From assembly GCF_036013935.1 (NCBI RefSeq), contig NZ_CP107902.1, positions 1,178,001 through 1,242,000 of the forward strand: DNA of 64,000 bases. Direction: 5' to 3'. The position numbers were made by a program, and so were the translations under genes. The notes under the pieces were generated by a model that was not told where the DNA came from, did no database searches, and was given only the letters and a program-made list of their open reading frames with translations. Position 1 is the first letter of the stretch. Every line of letters starts with the position of its first letter. Below are positions 24,383 to 33,538 of the stretch, in pieces. Source of the stretch: Streptomyces sp. NBC_00461 (GTDB lineage Bacteria; Actinomycetota; Actinomycetes; Streptomycetales; Streptomycetaceae).

Positions 24383-25855
24383 TTGTCTGATCTCACCGTC
24401 CAACCGCTCACCGTCAAATTCCCCCACCGGTCCAGGCGCGGCATCCTGCTCGGCCTCTCCCTGCCCCAACTCGTCCTCGTATCCTGCGCGTTGGCTCTGC
24501 TGCTGGTCACGGTGGTATCCACCGGGCTCCTCGGCGCCATCGCCCTGGCGCCGCTGTGGGCCGCGGTCGCCGCCCTGGTCGTCGTCCGCAGGCACGGCCG
24601 CTCGCTGATCGACTGGGCGCCGATCGTCCTGCGCTTCGCCCGGCGGCGGCGTACCGGCCAGAGCCTGTGGCTCGCCCGGCCCGTCACCCGTCCCCGCCAG
24701 GACGGCATCCTGCACCTGCCCGGCACCGCCGCCTCACTGCGCGTGGTCACGCCCGGCGATTCCGCCAACCAGGCCGCCGCCGTGCACGACCCGCACGGCC
24801 AGACCCTGACCGCCGTCGCCCGCGTCTCCAGCAGGGCCTTCGCGCTCCTCGACCCGGCGAGTCAGAACCACAACGTCAGCAGCTGGGGGCGGGCCCTGGC
24901 GGGCATCGCCCGCACCGGACACGTCGCCACTGTGCAGGTCCTGGAGCGCACCGTGCCCGACAGCGGCGACACCCTCACCCGCTACTGGGCCCAGCAGGGC
25001 CACCCCGAAACCCCGGTCGCCGGACAGGTCTACAGCGAACTTGTCGCCTCCGCCGGCCCGGCCGCCGCCCCGCACGAGGCGTACCTGGCGATCTCCCTCG
25101 ACCTCAAGGCCGCCAAGCGCCTCATCAGTCAGGCCGGCGGCGGGCTGCCCGGCGCCTTCACTGTGATGGAACAGACCACGTCCGCCATCGCCCAGGCCGC
25201 GCGCAGCGCCGGACTGATGGTGACCGGCTGGCTCAGCGCCCGCGAGATCGCCGCCGTCATCCGCACCGCCTACGACCCCAGGGCGCTGTCTGCGCTGCAG
25301 CAGTGGTCCAACTCCGGCCGGGCCGAAGCCGACCCGGCAGCCGCCGGGCCCGTGGTTCAGGTCGAGGAGTACGACCGGCTCGCCACCGACTCCGCCCGGC
25401 ACGCCACCTACTGGGTCGAGGACTGGCCGCGCACCGAAACGAGCGCGGGCTTTTTGCACGGCCTGATGTTCACGGCCGGGGTCCGGCGCACCCTCTCCCT
25501 TATGTATGTGCCGCAGGGGTTCGAGTCCGCGATGCGCGACGTGCAGCGCAAGAAGGCGGCGATCATCGCCGACGCCAACGAACGCTCGCGTCGCGGGCAG
25601 GTGGACTCCGAAGCCGACTCCGTGGAGTACGCGGACGTCAAGGTCCGCGAGCGCCAGTTGATCGCCGGACACGCCGACGTGTCGCTGACCGGGCTGCTCA
25701 CCGTCTCCGCGGAGACCGACGCCCTGCTCGACGCCGCGTGCGCGCAGATCGAGACCGCCGCCGTCACCGCCCAGGTCGATCTGCGACGGCTCAACTTCCA
25801 GCAGCCCGACGCCTTCACGCTCGGCGCCCTCCCCCTCGCCCGCACGGCCCTGTAG
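24383..25855 (+). CDS. SCO6880-type conjugation protein
   Basis: TTG 24383 gives 490 residues. After a PrgI-like start come two membrane spans (~22-42 and ~45-65), the typical head of SCO6880-family proteins. The long cytoplasmic part has VHDPHGQTLTAVARVSS, HEAYLAISLDLKAAKRL, RHATYWVEDWPRTETSAGF and RRTLSLMYVPQGFESAMRDVQRKKAAI. It resembles the N-terminal half of VirB4 without a Walker motif, and the ATPase half is the separate gene at 26993. It probably forms the membrane anchor of that ATPase. Confidence 0.8.
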   Translation: MSDLTVQPLTVKFPHRSRRGILLGLSLPQLVLVSCALALLLVTVVSTGLLGAIALAPLWAAVAALVVVRRHGRSLIDWAPIVLRFARRRRTGQSLWLARPVTRPRQDGILHLPGTAASLRVVTPGDSANQAAAVHDPHGQTLTAVARVSSRAFALLDPASQNHNVSSWGRALAGIARTGHVATVQVLERTVPDSGDTLTRYWAQQGHPETPVAGQVYSELVASAGPAAAPHEAYLAISLDLKAAKRLISQAGGGLPGAFTVMEQTTSAIAQAARSAGLMVTGWLSAREIAAVIRTAYDPRALSALQQWSNSGRAEADPAAAGPVVQVEEYDRLATDSARHATYWVEDWPRTETSAGFLHGLMFTAGVRRTLSLMYVPQGFESAMRDVQRKKAAIIADANERSRRGQVDSEADSVEYADVKVRERQLIAGHADVSLTGLLTVSAETDALLDAACAQIETAAVTAQVDLRRLNFQQPDAFTLGALPLARTAL

Positions 25856-25911
25856 CCCCACTCCGGCACCAGCCGACGTCCTGCCCCATGGCAGGAAGGA
25901 AATCTCCCCCT

Positions 25912-26382
25912 TTGACCTCTGCCATCCCCGTCGGCGACGCGTACCCGTACCTGCGGGCCGCCAGCGCCGGTATCCGCCACCACGCCCGCGCCCTCACCCC
26001 ACGCACCCAGCACACCGCTTCACCCGCGGATCGCGTGCACCTCGACGTGCTGCACGCCCATCTGACCGCACTGCACCACCTGCTCGACCAGCTCGCCGAA
26101 TCCACCCGTCCGCCGCATCCCGCCGCCGGCCGCCATCTCGCCACCGCGCACACCCGGCTGTGGCAGTCCGCCGCCGCGGTGCACGACGCCTTCCACCTCC
26201 TGCCCGCCGCGGATGAGACCCCGACGGACACGGAATGCCGCCCCGAGCGGCTGCCCGAGGGTCCACCCGTCCTGACCATCTGCCAGCGCCACCTCGCCGC
26301 AGGTCACGTCGTCCGCCGCAAGACCACGCCCAGCGACCTGAACACCCCGCTGCACGGCCACACCACCACCTGCAGCCAGTAA
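25912..26382 (+). CDS. Hypothetical protein of the conjugation operon
   Basis: TTG 25912 behind AGGAAGGA gives 156 residues. A helical region rich in His, Leu and Ala (HLDVLHAHLTALHHLLDQLAES, HLATAHTRLWQSAAAVHDAFHLL) precedes a short tail with two cysteines (LTICQRHLAAGH, TTCSQ). No membrane span or signal peptide. It lies between the SCO6880-type and VirB4 genes. It may be a cytoplasmic accessory factor; function unknown. Confidence 0.6.
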   Translation: MTSAIPVGDAYPYLRAASAGIRHHARALTPRTQHTASPADRVHLDVLHAHLTALHHLLDQLAESTRPPHPAAGRHLATAHTRLWQSAAAVHDAFHLLPAADETPTDTECRPERLPEGPPVLTICQRHLAAGHVVRRKTTPSDLNTPLHGHTTTCSQ

Positions 26383-26406
26383 CCCCCGCACCCCGAAAGG
26401 CCCTGA

Positions 26407-26946
26407 ATGCGCAACCTGAAGCGCTCCACCTCCGCCGCCGTCGCCCTCGCCGCGCTCGCCGGCACCGCCGCCCTGGCCACGGCCACTCCGGTATCCGCCG
26501 CCAGCTACCACTGCAAGACCAGCAGCTACAGCGTCGACGACCCGAGCTATAACGGCCCCGACTCCGACAACTGGGACTTCGACGTGACGCTGTGCGCCAT
26601 GCGGTCCGGCGGCTACATCTACACCACCGCCACTGTGTACTGGGACGGCCCGTACACGGCCAAGAACCGCAGCACCCTGACCTTCAACAAGGCCAAGTTC
26701 CAGCTCCAGACCAAGCGGAGCGTCAGCGGCACGGACCCGGTCGTGAAGTCCGGCGCCTACACCGGCCTGGAGCACGCGCTCGAACACAGCAGCGGCAACG
26801 GCAACGGCTCCTACTCGACCGGAACCCTCAAGTCCAAGGCGGGCTCCGGCCGTTACCTCGCCGACGGCTACATCCAGCTGGACTGGTCGGGCGACGGCAA
26901 GAGCTATCGCAGCCCGATTCTGTTCACCGCTTCGCCGGTCGTCTGA
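26407..26946 (+). CDS. Secreted hypothetical protein
   Basis: A 179-residue protein with signal peptide cleaved after VSA-AS at about residue 32. The mature part is beta-rich and Gly/Tyr/Ser-rich, with one likely disulfide (HCKTSSY, LCAMRS). It has no lipobox, membrane span or enzyme motif. GAAAGG precedes the ATG. It is one of several exported proteins inside the secretion operon and may sit in the wall or at the mating junction. Confidence 0.65.
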   Translation: MRNLKRSTSAAVALAALAGTAALATATPVSAASYHCKTSSYSVDDPSYNGPDSDNWDFDVTLCAMRSGGYIYTTATVYWDGPYTAKNRSTLTFNKAKFQLQTKRSVSGTDPVVKSGAYTGLEHALEHSSGNGNGSYSTGTLKSKAGSGRYLADGYIQLDWSGDGKSYRSPILFTASPVV

Positions 26947-26992
26947 CCCCCGCGCCGCGTCCAGACCGCCGTCACGTGAAAGCCGCCCCGTC

Positions 26993-28507
26993 ATGAGCCA
27001 CCGGCCTGCGCGCCGAGCCCGCCGCGCCAGCGCCAGCCCCCTGTTCACCCCGCACGGCACCGATCGCGCGTCTCGCAAGGCTGCCCGCCGGCAGCTCGCC
27101 GAGGCCGCCGCGAAGGCTCGCCTCGAAGCAGCCGCCCACACCAGCGGCGCTGGCGTAGCAGAACAGGAGATGCCGGCGCCCCTCTTCCCACCCGCCGGGC
27201 GACCCGGCCCCGCGTCCTCCCGCAACAACAGGCTCAAGCTGCCCGCCCACCGCATGACCACGGCTACCGCGAGCGGGGCGTACCCGTTTCTCGCCGAAGG
27301 CGGCCTCGGCGCCGAGGGCATCTACATCGGCCGCGACGTCCACGCCGAAGCCAGTTTCTGCTTCGACCCGTTCGCGCTGTACGGCAAGGTCGAGGGCTTC
27401 ACCAACCCCAACGTGCTCCTTGCCGGGGTGATCGGGCAGGGCAAGTCGGCGCTGGCCAAGTCCTTCGCGTTGAGGTCGATCGCCTTCGGGTACCGGGTCT
27501 ACGTCCCGTGTGATCCGAAGGGGGAATGGACGCCCGTGGCGCAGGCGCTGGGCGGTACCTCCATCGCGCTCGGGCCGGGCCTGCCCGGAAAGCTGAACCC
27601 TCTGGACGCGGCACCGCGGCCCAACAGCGTCTCCGAGGCCGACTGGGCTGGCGAGATCCGAAAGCGCCGCCTGCTGCTGCTCGGCTCGCTGGCCCGCACC
27701 GTGCTCGGTCGGGACCTGCTGCCGATGGAGCACACCGGCCTCGACGTCGCGCTGGATGCCGTCGTCACCCGCGCCGCCGCCACCGGTCGCACCCCGCTGC
27801 TCGGCGACATCGCCGCCACCCTCAACAACCCCGACGAACTCGATGTGGCCGGCGGCATCATGTCCGGCCGCCTCGGCGACGCCTCCCGCGACCTGGCCCA
27901 CGCCATGCGCAGGCTGGTCCACGGCGACCTCGCCGGGATGTTCGACGCCCCGAGCACGGTGGCCTTCGATCCCAACTCGCCGATGCTCACCATCGACCTG
28001 TCCCGCCTGGGCGGATCCGGCGACGACACCGCCTTGGTCTTGGCGATGACCTGCGCGTCCGCGTGGATGGAATCCGCACTGTCCGACCCGAACGGCGGCC
28101 GGCGCTGGATCGTCTACGACGAAGCCTGGCGCCTGATGCGCCACCCCGGCCTCCTGCAGCGCATGCAGTCCCAGTGGAAGCTGAGCCGCGGACTCGGCAT
28201 CGCGAACCTGATGGTGATCCACCGGCTGTCTGACCTGCTCACCGCGGGCGACGCCGGCTCCCGCGGTCGAGCCCTCGCCGAAGGTCTGCTCGCCGACTGC
28301 TCCACCCGCATCGTCTACCGGCAGGAGACCGACCAACTCCATGCCGCAGCAGCCCTGCTGGGCCTGACCTCGGTGGAGACCGACGCGATCTCCCACCTCA
28401 ACCGAGGCCGAGGCTTGTGGAAGGTCGCGGGGCGCAGCTTCATCGTGCAGCACCTCCTGCACCCCCACGAACTGGCGCTCTTCGACACCGACGCCCGCAT
28501 GCACTGA
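26993..28507 (+). CDS. VirB4-type conjugation ATPase
   Basis: A 504-residue FtsK/HerA-class ATPase. A basic N-terminal region (~1-85) precedes the nucleotide-binding core: Walker A GVIGQGKS (~146-153), Walker B IVYDEAW (D376, E377), and sensor-like regions LMVIHRLSDLL and CSTRIVYRQET. It powers the type IV machine for DNA or protein transfer. The N-terminal half found in classical VirB4 is encoded separately at 24383, the split arrangement of actinobacterial systems. Confidence 0.85.
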   Translation: MSHRPARRARRASASPLFTPHGTDRASRKAARRQLAEAAAKARLEAAAHTSGAGVAEQEMPAPLFPPAGRPGPASSRNNRLKLPAHRMTTATASGAYPFLAEGGLGAEGIYIGRDVHAEASFCFDPFALYGKVEGFTNPNVLLAGVIGQGKSALAKSFALRSIAFGYRVYVPCDPKGEWTPVAQALGGTSIALGPGLPGKLNPLDAAPRPNSVSEADWAGEIRKRRLLLLGSLARTVLGRDLLPMEHTGLDVALDAVVTRAAATGRTPLLGDIAATLNNPDELDVAGGIMSGRLGDASRDLAHAMRRLVHGDLAGMFDAPSTVAFDPNSPMLTIDLSRLGGSGDDTALVLAMTCASAWMESALSDPNGGRRWIVYDEAWRLMRHPGLLQRMQSQWKLSRGLGIANLMVIHRLSDLLTAGDAGSRGRALAEGLLADCSTRIVYRQETDQLHAAAALLGLTSVETDAISHLNRGRGLWKVAGRSFIVQHLLHPHELALFDTDARMH

Positions 28508-28551
28508 CCCCCCGCTCACCTCGCGTTTCGACGACCGACAGGAGCCTTCCC

Positions 28552-29004
28552 ATGTCCGCCTTCACCCCACGCCGACGTCACCGGGCCGCGGTTTCCGGCT
28601 CCGCCCTCCTGGCAGCCACCGCCCTGGTAGCCGGATGCGGCACCACCACCGAGGCCACTGACACCACCTCCGTCAGCGTCTCCCCGGCACCTCGCACCCC
28701 TACGCCTGCCGCCACGCACCCGGTTCACGGGCTGGACGGCACGTGGCGGCCGATCAACTCCGACAGCCCCATCGCCTCGCTGACCATTTCCGGCACCGCC
28801 GTCACCACGACCGGCACCCTCGCCTGCCCCGGCACTCTCGCCGAGACCACCACGGAAACACCCGTGCTCACCCTGCACTGCACGACACCGGACTCGGACC
28901 GCGCCCGGGGCACACTCAAGCTCAAGCCGGACGGATCCGCGCTGGTCATCAACTGGGACGGCCCTCAGTGGGGCGGCGTACTCGACAGCCTGCGCCGCGT
29001 CTGA
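28552..29004 (+). CDS. Lipoprotein
   Basis: ATG 28552 gives 150 residues. A lipobox ALVAGC (Cys ~25) ends the signal peptide, so the protein should be lipid-anchored outside the membrane. The mature domain starts after a Thr/Pro linker at LDGTWRPI and is a small beta-barrel-like fold with strands such as ASLTISGTAV and GTLKLKPDGSALVINWDG. Two cysteines in the mature part may pair. Position just after VirB4 suggests a channel-associated role; unproven. Confidence 0.7.
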   Translation: MSAFTPRRRHRAAVSGSALLAATALVAGCGTTTEATDTTSVSVSPAPRTPTPAATHPVHGLDGTWRPINSDSPIASLTISGTAVTTTGTLACPGTLAETTTETPVLTLHCTTPDSDRARGTLKLKPDGSALVINWDGPQWGGVLDSLRRV

Positions 29005-29037
29005 CCACATACCCGCCGCAGAGAACCCGAGGAGCCC

Positions 29038-29821
29038 ATGCCCCCGACTCGCACCGACCTGTCCGCCTTCGCCGCCGCGCTCGCCGAACGCCTGCCCGGC
29101 ACCTGGACGAGCGAGTACCACCGCCACCCCACCTACCAGGACCAGTTCCCCACCATCGAACGGCTCTGGGACGCCGGCCACGTCGACTACATCGTCAGCC
29201 AGTACGTCCTCGGTCATGACGCCGTCCTGAACGGCCCCGATGGAGAGCAGCTCTACGTCACCGACCGGCCCCTGTACCGCCACCAGTTCGTGGTGGCCCC
29301 ACTGGAGCCCGAGGGCTTCAAGACCCACCAGCCCGGTACGTGAGCCGAACGGCATCGCCGTCCCCAACGATCCGGCCCGCGCCACCGCCGCAGTCACCCG
29401 ACGCGTGCTGCCCCGTTACCGGGCGGCCCTGGACGCGGTCCGTCACAACGCCTTCAGCCAGCCCGAGCCTCCGCACCGCCAGCCCGCGCCCGAGGTCGCC
29501 CAGACTCTCACGCTGGTCTGGTACCCGGACGGCGTGGTGGGAGCACCGTACGACTCGGTTCCTGAAGAGGCACGCATGACGCTGTTCGGCTGCAACTTCC
29601 AGTACAGGCCGAATGAGTTCGCCTTCGTGCTGCCGGCCTCCTACAGCTCCAAGGAGCGCGCCCTGCTGGTCCAGCTCGCCGCCCAGCGGCTCACACTCCA
29701 GGGCATCGGGGTCAACTTCCGCCGCGCCGCTCCCCTCCCGCCTCCTACTGCGGCATCAGCAGCCGCGAGCAAGATGCTGCCGATGGTGTCCTCCTCCCCG
29801 AAATCCACTTCCCGCCGGTAG
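29038..29821 (+). pseudogene. Two-part hypothetical protein, frameshifted copy
   Basis: From ATG 29038 the frame runs 101 codons to a TGA at 29341. The downstream frame continues the homology as VREPNGIAVPNDPARAT... to a stop at 29821. The intact parent is seen at 38989-39747 in this window: both share PGTWTSEYH/PGAWTSTYH, then VREPNGIAV/VREPDGIAV, LLPRYDKAL/VLPRYRAAL and a C-terminal repeated domain with a GxGVxxR end. A single-base slip near 29335 explains the break. It is a decayed paralogue or a sequence error. Confidence 0.65.
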
Positions 29822-29850
29822 AACCCGGTCCCCGCATCAAGGAGTTGCCA

Positions 29851-30384
29851 CTGTCCGATCCCGACCAGCGGATGCTGCTGCACGACGTGGCCGACCGGCT
29901 CAACACCGTTGCCGACCACCTTCCGCTCCCCGACCAGATCCGCCCGGATCCGGCCCTGAGCGAGATCCTGGACGACGAAGTCCGTCACCTGGCCCGCCTG
30001 CTGGGATTCCTGGCCGGCGAGAGCGCCTTCCGCCATCGCGCCGCCGCCCGCTCCTCGGGCCGGCCCACGGCCACGGTGCGCCGCACGACCCTCGCGCTCG
30101 CGAGCGCCGCCGAACCCACCGGGCTCGCGCTCGCCGCCCTCAGCGCCGCAGTTCATCACCTCGGCCATCTCGCCGACCTCGCACACCAAGCCCCTGGCCC
30201 CGCCCGCGACCGGGCGATCACCACCAAGCACCAACGGCTCGAAGACCGCCTCGGCGACAGCCGCATCTACCTCGCCCGCGCCGCGAAGCACCTGCGCACC
30301 GCTGCCGACACCCGCACACCATCGGCCGCAACCCCCATGCCCTCCCAGCCGTCGGCCGCCCCAACCCCATCCCGATCCCGCTGA
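29851..30384 (+). CDS. Helical hypothetical protein with probable CTG start
   Basis: CTG 29851 lies 6 bases after AAGGAG. The TTG at 29845 directly touches the AAGGAG and is less likely. The ~177 residues form helices (RMLLHDVADRLNTVADHL, SEILDDEVRHLARLLGFLAG, LAALSAAVHHLGHLADLAH) with a Pro/Ser/Arg tail. The helix layout recalls the C-terminal region of proteins at 38248 and 39744. Function unknown. Confidence 0.55.
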   Translation: MSDPDQRMLLHDVADRLNTVADHLPLPDQIRPDPALSEILDDEVRHLARLLGFLAGESAFRHRAAARSSGRPTATVRRTTLALASAAEPTGLALAALSAAVHHLGHLADLAHQAPGPARDRAITTKHQRLEDRLGDSRIYLARAAKHLRTAADTRTPSAATPMPSQPSAAPTPSRSR

Positions 30385-30406
30385 TCCCCTCCCCCGGAGC
30401 GCCCCC

Positions 30407-31483
30407 ATCCCCTCGCACACCCCCGCCCGCCGCGCCGCCCTGCTGCTCACCACGCTCGCGACCGTCACCCTCACCGCGTCCGCCTGCACAACCTCCGACA
30501 CCAGCAGCCACGACGCCACGACGAAGGCCACCCGCACCGCCTCCCCCGCACCGGCCGCCGTACCAGCGCTGACGAAGCAGACGGCCCTCGCCCAGATCAC
30601 CAACTACTCGAAGATCAACAACGAGGCCAACGCCGACAACGACCGCACGCTCCTCGACAGCATCGAGGACGGCCCGCTGTACGCCATGTCCGTGGCGGAC
30701 TACAAGGAGGACGAGGGCCTGCCCAAGGCCGACCGTAAGCCGTACAAGCCGTGGTCGTACGACACCGCCAACGCCAAGCTGTACATCCCGCGCTTCACCG
30801 CCGGCCAAGAACGCTGGTTCGCCGCCGCGCTCTCCGGCCAGAAGGGCAAGGATCCGAGCCGACTTGCGGTCTTCGCCGAGCAGCCGGAGCACAAGCAGTG
30901 GGAGATGGTCTCCGTCATCGACCTCGACGACAAGACACTGCCGGACATCGCCCTCGACCAGCACGGCTACGCCACCGCAGTCGCCGCCGACGGCAACCAG
31001 CAGCTCGCCGCCGATGCCGACCTGCTGCGCACCGCGGTGATCGACAACTTCGCGACCGGCGGGGTGAACACCGGCACCAAGGTCTTCACCCCGACCACGG
31101 CGAGCAAGCAGCAGATCAAGGTCCACGACAAGACGACCAAGAAGTACGGGAAGTTGGGCACCACCGTCTTCGCCGGGGCAGCCAACCGCTACAAGGACGC
31201 CTACGCGCTCAAGACCACCGACGGTGGGGCGCTGATCCTGTTCGCCCACACCCACACGCAGACCGACGCCATCGCGCACTCCGGGCTGCAGATCAACCCC
31301 GGCAAGGACGACCGCGCCTGGCTCCACGACATCCCGCGCACCTCGGTCACGTACACGTTCGTCTGCTCCGACGCTGCCACCGTGCCGGCCAAGGCCGCCC
31401 CGTCCCGCCTCATCGGCTACACGTGCGCCCGCACCGACGCCTCCGGGCCGCCCGTCACCTCCGCACTGACGACCCGCTCGTAA
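30407..31483 (+). CDS. Lipoprotein with probable ATC start
   Basis: The clear coding region from ATG 30686 extends upstream in frame through a perfect lipoprotein signal: SHTPARRAALLLTT, then LTASAC (lipobox). No ATG, GTG or TTG precedes the signal peptide. ATC 30407, 7-8 bases after CGGAG, is the best start. The ~358-residue mature protein is beta-rich (YKDAYALKTTDGGALILFAHT, SVTYTFVCSDAAT). It should be lipid-anchored outside the cell. If ATC is not used, the protein begins later and loses export. Confidence 0.6.
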   Translation: MPSHTPARRAALLLTTLATVTLTASACTTSDTSSHDATTKATRTASPAPAAVPALTKQTALAQITNYSKINNEANADNDRTLLDSIEDGPLYAMSVADYKEDEGLPKADRKPYKPWSYDTANAKLYIPRFTAGQERWFAAALSGQKGKDPSRLAVFAEQPEHKQWEMVSVIDLDDKTLPDIALDQHGYATAVAADGNQQLAADADLLRTAVIDNFATGGVNTGTKVFTPTTASKQQIKVHDKTTKKYGKLGTTVFAGAANRYKDAYALKTTDGGALILFAHTHTQTDAIAHSGLQINPGKDDRAWLHDIPRTSVTYTFVCSDAATVPAKAAPSRLIGYTCARTDASGPPVTSALTTRS

Positions 31484-31515
31484 CCGCGGCCCGGCTCCAC
31501 GCCCCGAGGAATTCC

Positions 31516-32034
31516 TTGTCCCTGCCCCACCCCGACTTCGACCTGTACGACAACGTCGGTCGTACCGGCGCGCAGATCAAAGGCCACCGCGGCAACCGGC
31601 CCACCACCGACGACCTGCACCGCTGGGCCGCCCACGACGCCAAGCAGTTCACCGACGGCCTCACGATCGAGGACGCCGGGCAGAGCGTCATCGCCTGGAC
31701 CCGCCGGCTGTACCAAGTGCGCACGACCGCCGAGTTCCAGGCCGTCGCCACCGCCGTCCTCGGCGACGGACACAGCGCTCTGAGCGAGCTGCACCAGTTC
31801 CTTGAGACGGCCGCCGAGTGGTGCGAGCGCAACCACGAACCGAAGATCGCCGAACGGTACCGCCGGCACGCCGAGCAGCTGTCCGAACTCGGAGACGAAC
31901 TCAGCTACTTGACCGACGACCACCTCGCCGACACCTACCGGCGCACGCACCCGTCAGCCCCGGCACAGCCCACGAGCAGCCCCGCGGCGGCACCCGCGCC
32001 ACCGGCCGCGCCCGCACGCCGCCCCTCCCGCTGA
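31516..32034 (+). CDS. Hypothetical protein
   Basis: TTG 31516 behind CGAGGAATTCC gives 172 residues. A polar N-terminal region (DFDLYDNVGRTGAQIKGHR) is followed by long helices (VIAWTRRLYQVRTTAEFQAVATAV, LHQFLETAAEWCERN, EQLSELGDELSYLTDD) and a Pro/Ala tail. No motif identifies a function. The neighbouring genes lie 24-32 bases away on each side, consistent with one long transcript. Confidence 0.6.
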   Translation: MSLPHPDFDLYDNVGRTGAQIKGHRGNRPTTDDLHRWAAHDAKQFTDGLTIEDAGQSVIAWTRRLYQVRTTAEFQAVATAVLGDGHSALSELHQFLETAAEWCERNHEPKIAERYRRHAEQLSELGDELSYLTDDHLADTYRRTHPSAPAQPTSSPAAAPAPPAAPARRPSR

Positions 32035-32059
32035 CCCGCCCCGTCGACAGGAAGACTCT

Positions 32060-32617
32060 CTGTCCACTCGTTCTGTCATCGCCCGCCCCACCGCCACCGG
32101 CTACGCCGGGACGTACGTCCACTGGGACGGCTACCCCAGCCATCACCTGCCGCTGCTGCTCACCGCGCACCAGCACCGGTTCGCCGGCGACACCGAGTCC
32201 CTGGCCACGTACCTCATCGACGACGCGCCAGAAGGCTGGTCCTCCCTCGGCACCGACCTCCTCGACGGAGCGCCCGACGCCCTGCGCGACCGCCTCGCCG
32301 CCGGCCACGACCGGCCCGGCAAGCGATACCCGGCCCGGCCGACCGTGCCGCCTCTGATCTACACGGAGCGGACGGCGTCCCGCCTGAACTGGGGATACGT
32401 CCTCCACCCGCACGGCATCGAAGTGATCGGCCTGCTGGCGTACGACCGCGGACCTGTCGTCGAGTGGGACACCGACCCGCGCAGCCGCATCGTCGCCGAT
32501 CCCGGTGCATGGAACCCGGATTCTCCGGCGCCGGTCGTGCCGCCACGTACCGCCCCGCGCCTGTCCACCACTGCTCCTGCATCGGCGCCGACGCCCCGCA
32601 AGGCCGCCCGCCGATAG
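32060..32617 (+). CDS. Hypothetical protein with probable CTG start
   Basis: The frame containing YVHWDGYPSHHLPLLLTA, with strong third-position GC bias, has no ATG, GTG or TTG before it. CTG 32060, 5 bases after AGGAAG, gives 185 residues. The TYVHWDGYPSHHLPLL strand and the later SRLNWGYVLHPHGIEVIG, VVEWDTDP pattern look like a compact beta domain. A Pro/Thr/Arg tail follows. Family unknown. A GTG at 32345 would remove the best-conserved-looking half. Confidence 0.6.
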   Translation: MSTRSVIARPTATGYAGTYVHWDGYPSHHLPLLLTAHQHRFAGDTESLATYLIDDAPEGWSSLGTDLLDGAPDALRDRLAAGHDRPGKRYPARPTVPPLIYTERTASRLNWGYVLHPHGIEVIGLLAYDRGPVVEWDTDPRSRIVADPGAWNPDSPAPVVPPRTAPRLSTTAPASAPTPRKAARR

Positions 32618-32664
32618 CCCCGGCAGCCCGCACCGTCCCCACCGAAGCGCGCCCGGAGAAGCCC

Positions 32665-33432
32665 CTGTCGCCGCACCCTCACCCTAAGATCACCGTGGTC
32701 ATCGCCACCCAACTCCGCCCGGAGCGACTGGCGTTCCTCACCGCCATGCACGCGAGCCTGTGCCGCCAGAGCGTCCCGTGGGAGGCCGTCGTCGCCCTCG
32801 ACGGCGCCGACCCCACCCGGCTGCCCGCCGCGCTCGCCGCCGACCCCCGCATCCGCACCCTCGCCCTGCCGCGCCCGGTCGGCGCGGCCTGCGCCCGCAA
32901 CTTCGCCCTCAACGAAGTGCGCACCGAGTATGTCCAATGGGCTGACGACGATGACGAGTTCACCGACTGGGCCATGGCGCTGCGGCTGCGCACGCTGGAG
33001 GAGACCGGGGTGGGCTGGTGTGCCGGATACAGCCAGGACCTGCACGCGGACGGGTCCACGACCCTGTGGCGGTGCCCGACGCCGCCCGGCCGGCATGAGG
33101 CCGGGGACGTATGGCGGTACTGGAAGGACCCGGCCGACACCATCCCGCTCGGCCCGACCACTCTCCTGGCCCGAACCGACCTGGTGCGCGCGGCCCCCAT
33201 GGGCGGTCTCGTACAGGGCGAGGATTACTGCGCTCTCGCGATCACCTGCCTCGCCCCGGGAATCCTGCTGCCCGTTCCGGTCTACCGGTACCGCAAGCAC
33301 GCCGCGCAGATGACCGCGCAGGACTCCTACGACGAGTTGGAGGGAAAGGCGCGGGTCTTCGCCCACCAGTTCGGAGCCAGCCTGCACGCCGCAGCGCGCG
33401 CTCTCCGCGATTCCGCCTCCTCCGCCGCGTAG
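32665..33432 (+). CDS. Family 2 glycosyltransferase with probable CTG start
   Basis: CTG 32665 follows GGAGAAGCCC and gives 255 residues. The GT-A fold is clear: KITVVIATQLRPERLAFLTA, SVPWEAVVALDGADPT, then VGAACARNFALNEVRTEYVQ followed by WADDDDEF, holding the DxD metal/nucleotide-sugar motif. A later QGEDYCALAI carries the usual ED acid. It should transfer a sugar from a nucleotide donor; the acceptor is unknown. A glycosyltransferase among conjugation cargo could modify a surface or secreted protein of the element. Confidence 0.8.
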   Translation: MSPHPHPKITVVIATQLRPERLAFLTAMHASLCRQSVPWEAVVALDGADPTRLPAALAADPRIRTLALPRPVGAACARNFALNEVRTEYVQWADDDDEFTDWAMALRLRTLEETGVGWCAGYSQDLHADGSTTLWRCPTPPGRHEAGDVWRYWKDPADTIPLGPTTLLARTDLVRAAPMGGLVQGEDYCALAITCLAPGILLPVPVYRYRKHAAQMTAQDSYDELEGKARVFAHQFGASLHAAARALRDSASSAA

Positions 33433-33538
33433 CTGAGGCGCCCCGTTTCGCGCCCGCTCCCCGATACCACCTGAAGAACCATGCGCCCAACGACCCCGAC
33501 CAGGACAGTCCCCGACCGCTCAAAGAAAGGATTCGCCT

